A DNA stretch of 64,000 nucleotides from Cephalotus follicularis (Eukaryota > Streptophyta > Magnoliopsida > Oxalidales > Cephalotaceae), in contig BDDD01001782.1 of NCBI GenBank assembly GCA_001972305.1, positions 240,165-304,164 of the forward strand, written 5' to 3'. Both the position numbers and the translations under genes were made by a program. A model generated the notes under the pieces. That model was not told where the DNA came from, did not search any database, and worked only from the letters and a program-made list of their open reading frames with translations. This document shows positions 10,906 to 23,345 of this stretch, in pieces. Positions within the stretch are counted from its first letter, which is position 1; each line of letters starts with the position of its first letter.

Positions 10906-12159
10906 TGTAATAACCGCAATTTTAATTAATGTATATTGCTCCAATTTTAAATAAATATACATTTTAATTGATATTATGTGTCCAATTATCATAGTAACTG
11001 TGATTGTGAGTACTTGGGTTGGTTGAAATGAAAATCGATAAATCAAACTTAAGAAACCCTAAAACCAGCTCAAACAGCTGATTGTCATATGGCAACAGTC
11101 GACTGTCTGATGCGTGGTGTGACACTCGACTCCCTGTTGAAGACAGTTCACTGGAACGGTACAGAACAGGTGTCTGTGCATGCCTGTGTGACAGAACCAA
11201 AGGGAATGCATGGAGGGCAGGTGTCATGCGAGACAGCAGCTACCAGAACATGCAAAAAGGAATGCTTTGCATGAGCTCTGCAGACCTGCAACCTACAAAC
11301 TGAAATAGAAAGAGAGAAAGGTGAGAAAAAAGTGCATGTGAGAGAGAGAAGGCTGAGTAATGGGGTCTGACGATTCCTAAGTTTCTAACTCTATATCAGC
11401 TACTAGAACTGAGTGTGAATGTTAGAAAACACTGAGGATAGAGGGAGACTTGCTGGAGGATTGTAGGAGTTGAACTTGGAGGATTTGGGGTGTTCAAGAG
11501 ACTTGGAGCTTTGATTTTCCTGGTAAGTTCCCAAATTCGAACTCACTGCTAATGTGATAATGTAACTAGGAGGATGTTAGATATCTTCTGTTAACATGAT
11601 TAAGGTTAACAATTTCTAGAATTGAAATGGAATTGGTAAATGGTTCAAGAAAAGTTGAGATTATAAGCCTCTAATTTGGATTATAGTTGTTGTTATGGTT
11701 GTCAATCAGAATATGTATTCTAATCACCTCTATACATACCTTCTGTAACATGCAACTTAGTAATTGCTGGATTGGAGTTGATTAGTGGAGAGATATTGTT
11801 AATGTAAAAATGGAGACTTAATGGATTATTAAGAATTACTGCTGGAACTTGTAATTGTAATGAGAGGATTATTTATACTTACTGGTATTAATGCATGTGT
11901 CCGTAAACATGCATGTTATAGATTAAATTCTGCTGTAATTGAAGGATTGAGTTGGGGAAAGGACTTGGAACTCAAAGAGAGAGATCAATCCCAATTGATC
12001 TCGGGATAGCGTTTAAGGTAGGGGTAATGACATATTATGGAAGATATATTATGCATATTATGTATGCTTAACTTTCTGGTTGATTGCATGTGTTATTGGG
12101 TTAATATTTGGACATTGAAATGCATAATCTGCTACTGCCTGCTATTTCTGGGCAAAGCA

Positions 12160-12250
12160 GTCGACTGTTCTTCATGACAGTCAACTACTCAAATGAACCA
12201 GTCGACTGTTAAGAACAAACAGTCGACTACTCAACCAAACAGCCGACTGT
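12160..12250. promoter_or_regulatory. CAGTCGACTG array in V1
   Basis: GTCGAC-type cores at 12160, 12180, 12201, 12222 and 12242, with steps of 20, 21, 21 and 20 bp. A second, weaker group lies near 11098-11125. Confidence 0.65.
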
Positions 12251-13179
12251 TCTGGGTTAAAATTGTAATACAGGCCTTGATTAGGCCTTAATTTGAACGT
12301 AATGTGACCTGGCCCCAAATTGGATGACTGTGATAGTCAATCCTGGCCTTAAATAAATTACATTTCAGAGTTTAAACAATGCGTATACTCCTTGTGAGAA
12401 TTACAAGGGTAACTAGAGTATACAACAGTTTGATTGAACCTTGGATTATTGTTGTGCTATTGTTGCTGCATATGCTACTGTTATAAGTAATGTATACTGT
12501 TAGGGTGTTCATTAGCCCCACTGTCCCTTATCTTTCAAATGATTGAACCAACTAGTGCTTTAAGCACAAATATGAGTTCCTTACGGTTTTCAAAATGGAA
12601 ATATACATTGTCAAATGATTACTGATTTTCCTCCAATGAGAGGTACTGTTACTATATTGAATATTGTTTTCCTCCTATGAGATGTACGATCACTGAATTG
12701 TTATATGTTTCAAAAGGAAACAACCCTATATTACATTTTAAACTTATGTAATATTGCTACTGAATTGATTGATTGTTTGTCTATGCTATTGCCGTTAGCC
12801 GAGTGATAGGAGACATCACTGGCTACGGAGGTGGTCCTATGTGCCAGGAGTTGGCTAGAGTATCCACCCAAACTGTCTGCAACGCAGATCTTGATTGTTA
12901 AACTGTCCACTAATGTCGGTAGTAATTGACCTGATCTATCATCTCCGGAGTGAGGGGTGATAGATAGGTGGTGCACAGTTGGTGCTAGGAGTTAGCGACA
13001 TGTGACACCCAAACCACTGTACTGATTGATTGTACCCTTGTGCGGTATTCTTGCATTGTATTGTCTATGGCCACTTGGCATGATTGCTTATACATTGGAA
13101 TACTTATTAAATTTATTTTCAATATAAAATGTCATACATGTTGCATTCATATATTCCTTAACATGCATTATCTTCCTAC

Positions 13180-13204
13180 TTAGCCAAGTGAGGACAACGG
13201 CTAA
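13180..13204 (+). other. TTAGCC/GGCTAA LTR hairpin (V1)
   Basis: TTAGCC at 13180-13185, a 13-nt loop, and GGCTAA at 13199-13204. The same hairpin occurs in V2 at 19966-19990 and in X at 40064-40088. Confidence 0.6.
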
Positions 13205-14060
13205 CCCCTACAATTTCAGATTAAGCAAAGACATACGGGAGGTGCTGTTGGAGCTTTTGGAGAGTTGCTTCTTTTTATATTAAGGTCGTTATTTTATAAT
13301 GACGTACTGTATTTGTATTGAACGGATCACACTCCGTGTTACGGTTGTACTTTCTTTATGTATGAGGATATCGCTGGATAGTACATGCACGTAGTATGGG
13401 CCACGCGTAGATGACTTTTATTTATTAATCAAGATATGATTGCTTCCGCTTATATATTTGAACTGATATTTGGAATGCTGAATTAATATACTTATTCCTG
13501 ATATCACCACATATGTTGTCTATGTAATGGAGATAATGGGGAGTGACACCGCCTCTATCCAAAATGTCATAATCCGGTGACCAAATCCAAATCTATGTGA
13601 GACGTCGTAGACTAATCACACCTCTACGGAAAGTGTCATGTCCTCCGTGCCATAAAACATGCCTATGGGATCCCCATAGGTAGGTTTAACTATGCATGTC
13701 ATTATTCCAAAATATTGTTTACTCTAAAAACAATTCAAAATCATAAACTGTTTTTTCTGAACATATTCCGAAATCAATATCATATCCGATAGTGATATCC
13801 GATAGGCATGTTTTTAGAGTAAACAATATTTTGTTCATTTAATTCATTTAAAGCAAAGCTGTATTTTGTTCATTTAAAACAGAATTTATTTCAATAAAAC
13901 AGATAATGATATCCGATAGTAAAATATAAAGCAAAGCTGAATTTATCTCAGGAAAATCGAAGGAAAAGTCCAAGAATGAAGAATCCATACCTTAGCGTAT
14001 CAAAATCTAATCAAATACAAAGACGAATCAAAATCAATCACAGAAACACTCTAACCTCCG

Positions 14061-14246
14061 CCACAGGTGTTATGGAACCCTAAACAGACAAACCAAACCG
14101 AATTACAATTAAATAGACACAAAATTACAAACTGCCTGACAAAAGCATCGACTTCCACCACAGGTGTTATGGAACCCTAAACAGACAAACTAAACCGAAT
14201 TACAACTGAACAGAAACAAAATTACAAACTGCCTGACAAAAGCGTC
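14061..14246. repeat. 97-bp tandem duplication in H
   Basis: Two copies both begin CCACAGGTGTTATGGAACCC, at 14061 and 14158, and both run through CAAACTGCCTGACAAAAGC. Confidence 0.85.
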
Positions 14247-14283
14247 AATGCTTAAACATGGCGTTTATGTCCAAACACAAGGC

Positions 14284-14510
14284 GTCGACAAAAGCGTTGA
14301 TCAAAGCGTCGAAGACAGCTTACTAATACACGACATAAGCGTCGACGCTCAAAACAAAGCGTTGACGCTCAAAACAAAGCGTCGACGTCTAAGGCATAAG
14401 CGTCGACATGAAAACAAAACAGTTGACACTTAGACACATGCATGACATTTAAAAACAGCATTTCTAAACACTAACGTCGACACTTAAGACATAGGTGTCG
14501 ACGCTTTAAG
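14284..14510. promoter_or_regulatory. GCGTCGACGC palindrome array in H
   Basis: Cores at 14284, 14308, 14341, 14361, 14381 and 14402 and further diverged copies to 14510. The run 14341-14402 has steps of 20, 20 and 21 bp. Confidence 0.6.
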
Positions 14511-15789
14511 TCGAAAACATGAAAAATACACTGTTGTATCAGTGGAAACCATAAAAAAATCCTATTTTTCATAAATACGATTCATACAATAGTAATATGC
14601 ATGTTCTAAAACATCGTTTCATGGTTGACAAAGCCAGTAAATCAGTTCAATGCATGAACATATATATTTGTAGGTTACATATATCAATAACAACCTTAAA
14701 ATAAGTTTTTCTGACATTGTATTATTAAAACCAGTTTCAGGAACTATCAATGGAGTTTTTAACAATCTAAAAGCTTATATTCAACAAGAATATTAATACA
14801 AAAATGATAATGAAAATAGGTAGCATTGCATACCTTCAACTGATGTAAAAATGCAATGAATGACATGATGAAAAATAATGGCAGTAATTGGTTTTTTTGA
14901 AGAAAAATGCTGAATGTTTAAATCATGTAGTGATGGAGTTTAAAAAGAATGATAGTGTGTGTTTAAATGACAAAATTGGTAGATTAAAAACCTTCCATAA
15001 GAATAGAATCGCGTTTTGTAATACCCGGTACCTGTTTTAGAGGATTACAATTTAAGGCCTTATTTGGCCTATGGGAAGGATTAAGTGGGATTGGTGGCAT
15101 GTTTTTAAACATGTGGTGGAGAATAGTTTAAGTTTTATATTAGTATTTTGGTTAGCTTCTTGAGGAAGCTTATTGTTCCCAAGGTTGTGTTGGGATAAAG
15201 GTTGTTGGAGTTGGTAGTTCTTTTTCGTAAGTAGAGTTTGGTTTTTGGAGAGAGAGAGAGATAGAGAGAGGGAGAGCTCTTGTCTTCTTCTTCTTTCTTC
15301 GCCGAGCGCTGGAATCTTTGTCTTGCTTTTGAGCTTGGAGGTGAGCTCCTACCTTCTCTGGTTATGTTATGTTTATGTATGTGTTTGTGTTTCTTCCTGG
15401 GTTGATTCGTGTTAGTTTTGCAGACGACGGTCCCGTTGCTGAGACGGAGCACCTCGGGGTTTGTCGGTGATAGCGTGTGGGGTGTTTCTGTGAGTGGGAC
15501 ATTCTCCTCTTTCTTTTATTTGATATTTACGTATGCCTGTTATTGTCCTCTGGTTGAATGTTTTCCTTGGGGATTTGGATCCCGGTTATCTTGTATATTT
15601 GTGTTCTTGATCTGGGATGAGCTTGAGAGCTCGGATGGTCCTTATGATTGTGTATTTTCGTCCTAGGATGTGTTGTTATCTTTGTTGATGATTCTCTCTT
15701 ATACCTTGGTTTTCCTCTGTTATGAGGGGTGCACAGAATTGTGCGGCTTGTTTTCTTGGTTTTCCTCTGGTTGTACGGATAGAGTTTAG

Positions 15790-16150
15790 CAAGCTCGAGC
15801 TCGGATGCGTACTAACGGACGAGGTCCGGTTAGATTCTAGCAGGAAAGGCCTGGATATGTGTGTGTTTTGCCTGGTATGGTGACAGACCACAGATACTGT
15901 GGTGGATAGCGAGCTGAGGCTCAGGTAGATACTAGCGGACGAGGTTCGGATAGACATAGCAGGCGAGGCCTGGATAGGTGTGTATTTCGCCTGATATGGC
16001 GTCAGACCACAGATACTGTGGTGGATAGTGAGCTGAGGCTCGGGTAGATTCTAGCAGACGAGGTCCGGATACACATAGCAGGCGAGGCCTGGATATGTGT
16101 GTGGTGTCATGGTGTATGACGGAAAACCACGGGATGTGGTGATGTGTGTT
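15790..16150 (+). repeat. 119-bp tandem repeat in U 5' LTR
   Basis: About three copies: the block AGGCCTGGATA recurs at about 15848, 15967 and 16086. The counterpart in the 3' LTR is at about 25190-25540. Confidence 0.75.
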
Positions 16151-16924
16151 TTCTTCCTCTTCCTTATTTGTTGTCCCCGGCACGGTTAATATTATTTGTT
16201 AATGGTGATATAATCTTCTCTTGGATTCTTATACTTGTTGATATTTGACTCTCTTGACAGGATCCGAGGAGCTGGATGTTGTCATGTGGTTGAGTTATAC
16301 ATTCTTTTATTTTCCTCTGATATGTTCTTGCTTCTCCCAGTTGGGTATGACCTAATATATGTTTCCTTGTGCGTCCAATGGTTGTAGATGCTCTCGAGAA
16401 TGTTTGTTCTTGCTCACTAGTCATTTGGACTAATCCCCTCCCAGTTGTTTTACAGAGGAAGCTGTCGTGGCTGCCAGGGCAGTCTTTTGGGTTGACAAGG
16501 TAGTATGCGGGGGATGAGCAGAGCTGCTGGATTCTCGGGCTCGTCCTTGCATGCATTCATGGCGGCATACAGGTTTTATTACTTTTGTTGTATGGTCCTC
16601 GGTCTGAGGAGGAAATGATATTCTTTCGTATGGGTCCTCGGCTTTTGAGCAGGGGACGATACTTGTGAACTTGATGTATTATTTTTTGAATGGTATTATG
16701 ATGTATTATGGAGATGATTTATTGTGTTTAATGAAGAGATTTTGTGATTTTACTTGAAATGTTTGTGTTACGATCTTCTGCTTGTTTGCCGAGAAGGTTG
16801 CCCGAGGTTGGGCAAGTCGGGGGATCTCCCCGAGGTGGAGGTCAAACATGTGGGGCTCGTGTCCTAACCTCAGGGTTGTTAGGGCTGGGATAGTTAATGT
16901 TATGGTTTGGCACCTGTCGTCGGG

Positions 16925-17135
16925 CTCTGTCCGAGGAGAACATGTTGTCCGAGGAGAACATGTTGTCCGAGGAGACGTCCGAGGAGAACGTATTGTCCGG
17001 GGAGGACATGCCTGGGGGGGANGACATATCTGGGGGGGACATGTCCGGGGAGGACATGCCCGGGGAGGACATGTCCGAGGTTAGTTGTCCAATGAGGACA
17101 TGCCCGAGGATGGCTCGTCCGAGGAGGGCATGTCT
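16925..17135 (+). repeat. 18-bp GTCCGAGGAGGACATG repeat, palindromic, in U 5' LTR
   Basis: Short tandem units GTCCGAGGAGAACATGTT and GTCCGGGGAGGACATGCC. Joins between units create GGACATGTCC palindromes. The 3' LTR has a clearly shorter version (about 26325-26465), so copy number changed after insertion. The ORFs across it (RGEHVVRGEHVV and similar) are translations of the repeat. Confidence 0.75.
17022..17022. other. Undetermined base (N)
   Basis: The only N in the window. It lies in a G-run of the U LTR repeat, a place hard to sequence. Confidence 0.99.
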
Positions 17136-17493
17136 TAGGATGGTTGTGCAGTCCTGGCTTGTGATTCGTCGTGTTTTTTGGGCGGTATTGGCATCCCCTG
17201 CCTGGGACCCCTGGCAAGTCGTAGTGTTATATTCTTTGCCCTGGCTCCCTCCCCTGGCATGTTCCTTTAGTGGAACGGTGCGCTTGGGCAGTGGTTGTTG
17301 TGTTCCCTTTTGTTAAACGGGTAGTTTTGGAATAGTTTTTTGTAAGGGTTAATTACTATTTTTCCATTTCCTGTTTTGTTTCTTCCCTGTCATGAGTTGT
17401 AGTGTTGTGTTGGCTTAGAGGAGATGAGAAATTCCTCCTTCCTGTCGGGCGATTCGTCCGAGGTGGTTATCCTAATGGACGGGTCGTTACAAT

Positions 17494-17505
17494 TGGTATC
17501 AGAGA
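17494..17505 (+). other. Primer-binding site of U
   Basis: TGGTATCAGAGA starts three bases after the LTR end; it is complementary to the 3' end of tRNA-Met. Confidence 0.85.
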
Positions 17506-17650
17506 GACCGATTTGTGGTTCTAGTGCGTGTTTTTCCTTCTTGTTGTGTGTTGATGCTTTCTAGGGTTTTATATGTTGGGTTTTTCTTTTAATACATGGC
17601 ATACATATGGAACGCGTTGTTATGGTAGTTTCTTTCCTTGTGTGTGAAGG

Positions 17651-18359
17651 ATGATGCGTCGTAGTGGCACCAGAGGTCGTGGCCGGATTGGGGGCAGGGC
17701 AACCTCCAGGCCAGCTAGGGATCGGGAACCATAGAATGTTCAGCCGGACGTGCAGGCAAATCCTGGAGTTGAGTCCAGGGAAAGCAGGCCGGTAGAGGTC
17801 AAGGATCATGCTGGGCTGGCTACTGCTCAAGTACCTCCTCCGGTTGTTGCGGGAAGTCAGTCTGAGTTGTTACAGGCTTTTACCGTTTGGGCTCAAACCG
17901 TTGGGGCAGCCAGACCTCAACCCTTGCCACTTGAACATATGCAGCGCCTTGGAGCGGTTGTTATTGAAGGATCTGGGAACCCCGCTGATGCAGAGACTTG
18001 GTTAAACCGTATGGAGCGGATATTTGAAAGGATTGATATATCCGTGGACCACCGGGTAGGCAATGTGTCCTTTTTGTTGGAGCAAGGAGCCTTGCGTTGG
18101 TGGGAAGCTTTGAATGCTAGGTTCAATGATCCTCTGGAGATTACCTGGGATGTGTTTAAGAAAGAGTTCTGCCAGCATTTTCTTCCTCGTACCTATGTCC
18201 AGGAGCGGAGGAGGGAATTCTTGCGTTTGTATCAGGGTTCTATGTCGGTGGCACAGTACGAGCATAAGTTTTTGGAGTTGTCTCACTTTACTCTTGCTTT
18301 GGTGGTTGATCAGGAGGAGAGATGCCAAAGGTTTTTGGACGGCTTGAGGTCGGAGAAAC
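17651..18359 (+). pseudogene. Gag of U, first part (capsid region)
   Basis: Gag reads from MMRRSGTRGRGRIGG at 17651 (a basic N terminus) through the Ty3/gypsy capsid core. It carries the PADAETWLNRMERIFERI block, the RWWEALNARF motif, FKKEFCQHFLP and a YEHKFLELSHF helix, ending in RCQRFLDGLR. This order is that of Tekay/Del-type plant Gag. The region is cut by solo LTR T2 and taken up again at 23608. It is described as a fossil with a few breaks besides that insertion. Confidence 0.8.
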
Positions 18360-19283
18360 TGTAACGCCCCCGATCTGAGTTCGCTTTATACTCAACGAAC
18401 TTTGAGGATCGGTTGCGTTAAGGGGTGAAACCTTTAACCTTTTAAACGATATTGCTTATATCGTATTCGATAAACTCATAACTTCAAAATCTACTTAAAA
18501 CTTTAAACACTAAACTTCACAGGATCTGATTCATGATATTCAATAATCGTATAATCATTTACGATTTATCGTGTTTAATAGTGTCATAGTACACCTTTAC
18601 AATCTCTTAATACAAAACTTTTAGAATCATCATAATTCTTATTGAAACATTTAAATACCAATTTTGAACCTTAAAAATCATCATGCTTTTCATCACCACG
18701 TGTCATAATTATCATTTCTTCCATATAACAATTTTACTTATTGCTAACATTTACCATTAATTTCTCATAATCTCAAATATGTCTTTACAACTTTCAACAT
18801 CACTACTCTCATTGGAACAATCCTTTCATTTACCTTTACCTTTATACATAACTTGTCATATTTTATTTCACAACGGAAACATCACCTCATAATTGATAAC
18901 TTGATATCTTCAAATATCCTTATTACTTAAGAATTATCATATTCGTAATAATTTACAGCAGAATTAAAAACCTCAAATATATATTCTATAACTTTCAGCA
19001 CCAACTTCTAAACAACAACATTTTATGAACACGTCGTAATTATAGCGTTCATTTCTATATGTCTACACGTCATCTGTCACAATACCTTGCACAGCGGAAA
19101 ACATAGACTTGTCATAACATCGTGATACAGTCGAAACATAAACTCGTTATGTCAAAAGAAATTGATACAAAACCATACTTTCTTTCCAAAACTTCCTTTA
19201 CGAACTTTCTCTAAAGCTCGCAATTCCACCTTCGATCATCTCCTGGAAAACATTTTATTTGGAAACAAAAACATTGCAAGGAA

Positions 19284-19300
19284 TGAGCTCAAATAGCCCA
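19284..19300 (-). other. TGGGCT/AGCTCA LTR hairpin (T2)
   Basis: On the reverse strand TGGGCT, a 5-nt loop, AGCTCA. Identical to the T LTR hairpin at 33914-33930. Confidence 0.55.
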
Positions 19301-19319
19301 GTAAGAATCATAGTTAAAA

Positions 19320-19515
19320 AAACGTTTTCGAAATTCCCTTTTTTGAAAATATTGGCATATAATATAGCCATACTTTTGAAAATATCGTTAAAATCCTTTT
19401 GAAAACATTTCAAAAATCCTTTTGTAAAACATTTCGAAAATCCTTTTGAAAACATCGTTAAAATCCTTTTGAAAACATTTCAAAAATCTTTTTGAAAAAC
19501 ATTTCGAAAATCATT
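19320..19515. repeat. AAAACATTTC/AATCCTTTT degenerate repeats
   Basis: About eight units of GAAAACATTTCAAAAATCCTT-like sequence, 25-32 bp apart, in the T2 LTR. A related TTTTGAAAACATT run lies at 22455-22590, beyond V2. Confidence 0.7.
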
Positions 19516-20720
19516 TCCTTTTCAAAATCACATTCTTTTCTGTTCATATCTCATGAAATAGAACATTTCGTAAATAACTGAGGGGCCATAAAAACATAAA
19601 AACAGACCCAATTTGTCACACCCCGTAATTCCATTCACGTACAATGGACCAGCATATGTGGTGATATCAGAATTTTAAGCATAAATAATTTCGGCATTTC
19701 AATTAATAATCATAATCAAAAATTGCGGAAGCATTCGATAAGCCGGAATATATATATAAAACCGTCCGCACGCATCCCATACTACGTGCGGTAAAACCAC
19801 AAATATCCTTACAAAAAGGAAAACACAACATTACGAGGTATGAACCGTTCAATCTCAAAATTACAATACAACATCATAAATAATCAACCTTAATTAACAA
19901 TAAGAAGCTCTCCCAGCTTCAGCGGCAATCTCCAAATGTCCTTGTTTAATCTGAAATTGTAGGGGTTAGCCGTTGTCCTCACTTGGCTAAGTAGAATGAT
20001 AATGTATGTAACACTTACTACCGGCGTTGGCGGGTAGTTTAACACTTGCAAACACACTTAGGTGATGTCTGGCCAACTCCTGGCACTCAGAATCACATTC
20101 CCGTAGTTAGTGACAACCTCCGTCACAACCACGGCACTCATACACAATCAATACAATCAATTCAAGAATAATATTACATATATTATCAATATGCAATAAA
20201 AAGTAGTTTTCCTTAGAAACTATAACACTTCACTTATCGTACCTCTCTTTGGAGGAAAACGACATCACTTAAACAGTGGTTTCCAATTTGGGAAACAAAA
20301 CAGTAAGTACCTCTCGTATAGGAGGAAAATCAGTAGTTTATTTGGCAATAATCATTCACTTGCAATTAATAGTTTGATTTCATAAATTGGATGCATAGTC
20401 CAAAGTTGGTTTCAATCATTAAAATACAATGGTGGTGGTGATAAACGACACCAAAACAGTTTATAATAATGTGACAGTAGCACCTTTGGTAACACTTTTA
20501 TAAATCAATAATTCTTGCAATAAGAATTCTCACTTGAAAATGGTGTTTAAAACCATGCATTATACATATAGTACATAATTCGTTTGATCATTGTAATACC
20601 AGTAGTAGAGATGCTAAATAACATCAAATAGTATATACTAGATGGTGGTAGCATATACAATTCAATAACAATAACAAACAGTAACAATTCAATCAATGCA
20701 TGAATTTCCTGCCCAGAACA

Positions 20721-20790
20721 GTCGGCTGCCTTGAAGAACCAGTCGACTGTTGGGTTGAGTAGTCGACTGCTTTGGGTGCCAGTCGACTGC
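20721..20790. promoter_or_regulatory. CAGTCGACTG array in V2 (1)
   Basis: Cores at 20721, 20742, 20762 and 20782, with steps of 21, 20 and 20 bp. Confidence 0.65.
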
Positions 20791-21978
20791 CTCTGCCCAG
20801 AAAATGCAGAAATAGCAAGTCATGTAATGCCAATTCAATTCTCAATCAATTCAATACACGTAATTATGCAGAAAATAAACATACATAATATGCATACTCA
20901 TATCTTCCATGACATATCATTACCCCTACCTCAAATCGCTATCCCAAGATCAATTGAGCTTGATCTTTCTCTTTGAGTTCCAAGTCACTTTCACCAATCA
21001 CTCTTTCAATTCCAGGAGAATCAATCTATGCATGTTTGTTTATGAACATATGAATCAATATCAGTAGGTTTCATTAGCTACTTATTACAATTTCCAACAA
21101 TAAATTAAATCACCAAGTCTCTAATTCCATTTTCCAATTCTCCTTTGCTTTCTATGTCAATATCATTAATCTTCGATTCTTTGTTCTTAACTTGTTTTGA
21201 CAGAAGATATGTATATATACATAAAATCAGTATGTATATATACACTAATCAATTACTATAATCATCATCTAGTTGCATCAAGAATTACTAGAACTCTCAA
21301 GTCTCTAGTTCCATTTAAACACTTCCATACTCCAATAATTTGCTCAATCTCGAATTCATTCATTTAAGTATTTGACAGAAGATATGTAATACTTAGAAAC
21401 CACTTAAGCATTTGTTCTAACACTAACAACAATTAATAATCCATCATAGAGACTATATCACCAATTCCACTTGATTTCATTGTTACTTTCCATTTCAAGT
21501 CTAAAGATTGTTATTCCAATCCATTAACAGAAGATATACAATATTTTTCCTAGTCATTTAATCATCAAAATAACAAGAATTCGGATCAAGGGCTTTCCAA
21601 GTGTCTAGAGCCTCAAAGTCCTCCTCTTTGAGCTTTCTAATATCTCCAATGCAAGCTCCACTAATCCCTTTCTTCTCTTTGTGTTTTCTAACACTCAAAC
21701 ACCATTCTAATCATATGATCTAAATCCCAGAGCTTATAATTTTGTCAGATTTCTACCTACTCTCATACACTAACATTTTTCTTTCATTCTTTCCTCCATC
21801 ACATGCTCCCTCACTCCACTTTCTCCCATAAATTATCATTTGCAGGTAGTAGGTATGCAGAGAACATGCAAAACATTACCTTTTTGCATGTTCTGGCAGG
21901 TGGGGAGGCACAAGTGCCTTTATCCCATCTGTCCATCTTGTCTAAGCACATGCCAGAAAATCTGTCCTGTCAAAACCA

Positions 21979-22055
21979 GTCGACTGGAATCAGTGGCAGT
22001 CGACTGCCTTCTTCACGTGGCCAACAGTCGACTGTTACCCTGTGACAGTCGGCTG
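21979..22055. promoter_or_regulatory. CAGTCGACTG array in V2 (2)
   Basis: Cores at 21979, 21999, 22027 and 22048, with steps of 20, 28 and 21 bp. Near the start of the LTR in its own orientation. Confidence 0.65.
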
Positions 22056-22744
22056 TTTGGCTGATTTAGGGTTTCCTAAGCTTTGATTCATCACCAATTG
22101 TACACCAATTCACCCCAAACATTTACCAATCATAGAAATCAATATAATTGGACAAATAACTCAATTAAAATGCATATTTTATTTCAAAATTGGATCAATA
22201 TACATTAATTGAATTTTTGGTTATTACACAATTGAACCAGTCACCGGGGCATTGTGCACTTCCCCGATCGCCAACTTACATCACATGCATGCCTGTGAGC
22301 ACTCTCCGCTCATAACATTAATCCTTGTCTAGATTAATCCTCCCTGGATCGCAATCCAGTAGTTGTTCATCTCAGTTCGTTGCATTTTCTAATTTTATAA
22401 AAACATTTCTTAATACTTCGAGTGATCAGCTAAAAGCATTAATAGAACAATTTTGTAAAACATTTGAAAACATTTTGAAAAACATTTTGAAAAACATTTT
22501 GAAAACATTTGGAAAACATTTTGAAAACATTTGAAAAACTGAGTTTAAAACTGTTTCGTAAAACATTTTGAAAACATTTTTGTAAAATAATAATAACTAT
22601 AATTTTTCAGAAAATACATTAAAATAAGTAAGTATAAAATACTTTGGTAAAAATATAGAATTTTCGTAAAAATACTTTGGTATAAAAATAGCATTTTTCC
22701 TCATCACCATAAAATACTTTAGAAAGGTGATTAGGAATCCTTAC

Positions 22745-22965
22745 CTTGCTTTATTCTCCTTCTTTCTTCTTTTATACAAATTTTAGCAGAACTCACCTTC
22801 TCTATACTAAAATAATTTCTATACTAGAATTCCCCTATTTTTTCTCTTCTCCTCTCTTTTCTTTCCTTCTTCTTTCTCTATTTCTCTCCCTCTCTTCTTC
22901 TTTCTCTCCCTTTCTTCTTCTCTTCTTCTTTCTCTCCTGTCTGCCTCTTCTCTCTTTCCCTCGAT
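22745..22965. repeat. Pyrimidine-rich TTCTC tract in T2
   Basis: Long CT-rich run, the equivalent of GA-rich leaders in other LTRs here. Its small ORF (Leu/Ser/Phe-rich) is low complexity. Confidence 0.7.
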
Positions 22966-23114
22966 GCTGAGCAATGAAGCCGAATGGGGTATTTATAGGA
23001 AGTCTTCAGCCGCCCAACGTCATCCCCCTACATCAGAAAGGGACACTTGGCCTTTTTTTAATGCACGGCGGCGAATCCCTTCCATCCGTTGTGCGACACG
23101 CATCTTTTTTCGTA

Positions 23115-23345
23115 AAGCGTCAGAGGTTAAGCGCTAAGCGTCACCACATAAGCTCCAGAGTGCTGCCGCTTTGTCCTCTAAGCGCTGCCTGTTGACGCGT
23201 AACAAAGGAAAAATAACGTTTGAAAGCGTCGCCGCTTTCTCCATTACACTATAACAAACTGTCAACGCTTTAACTCACAAATTCGGTACCCACAAAAGAA
23301 GCCAAACCGTTGACGGCTTAAAATAACTGTCGACGCTTTGTGGTA
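23115..23345. promoter_or_regulatory. GCGTC-type palindrome array in T2
   Basis: AAGCGTCA, GCGCTAAGCGTC, AAAGCGTCGCCGC and GTCGACGC variants. The first pair, at 23119 and 23140, is 21 bp apart. Counterpart of the T array at 32055-32525. Confidence 0.55.

Larger units (their letters stand above)
10906..13548 (+). repeat. Gypsy LTR, V family, plus orientation (V1, probably solo)
   Basis: It starts TGTAATAACCGCAATTTT and ends GGGGAGTGACA. Its length of about 2.64 kb equals V2 (19614-22228), which is the same family in reverse. No interior or primer site flanks it, so it is probably a solo LTR. Flanking 5-mers (TCACC left, CCGCC right) match at only three of five positions, which is weak support for a decayed duplication. 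It carries CAGTCGACTG clusters near 11098 and 12160-12247 and the TTAGCC/GGCTAA hairpin at 13180-13204. Confidence 0.7.
13549..15016 (-). repeat. LTR remnant H, left part
   Basis: Non-coding LTR-like sequence split by element U: its continuation is at 26828-27208, as shown by the CGTTT duplication around U. It holds a 97-bp tandem duplication (copies from 14061 and 14158) and a GCGTCGACGC cluster at 14284-14510. It may be the outer part of the Z2 5' LTR, or a separate LTR; I cannot decide. Confidence 0.5.
15017..17491 (+). repeat. 5' LTR of U
   Basis: It begins TGTAATACCCGGTACCTG and ends GGGTCGTTACA, immediately followed by the primer site. It contains a 119-bp tandem repeat (about 15790-16150), a GGACATGTCC-rich 18-bp repeat (16925-17135) and a single undetermined base at 17022. 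Confidence 0.9.
19614..22228 (-). repeat. Solo gypsy LTR V2 (V family)
   Basis: From TGTCACACCCCGTAATTCC to TTTTTGGTTATTACA, 2615 bp, with an exact 5-bp duplication CAATT (19609-19613 and 22229-22233). It is the reverse-orientation relative of V1. It contains CAGTCGACTG arrays at 20721-20790 and 21979-22055 and the TTAGCC/GGCTAA hairpin at 19966-19990. No coding interior, so it is a solo LTR left by LTR-LTR recombination. The short ORFs inside are chance frames. Confidence 0.9.

Noticed and set aside
10603-10954. ORFs with poly Thr-His and Tyr-Ile runs
   Set aside because: Microsatellite translation.
16782-17316. Overlapping ORFs rich in Arg, Gly, Glu, Val
   Set aside because: Translations of the 18-bp repeat in the U LTR, open in several frames and crossing an N.
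17494-17505. tRNA gene suggested by tRNA-Met complementarity
   Set aside because: Only a dozen bases match; it is a primer-binding site beside an LTR.
10906-22228. V1 and V2 as the two LTRs of one element
   Set aside because: They are in opposite orientation and V2 has its own exact target duplication, so they are separate insertions.
22745-23195. Possible small secreted protein ORFs (hydrophobic N terminus)
   Set aside because: Low-complexity CT-rich tract within solo LTR T2; the hydrophobic look comes from TTC/CTC codons.
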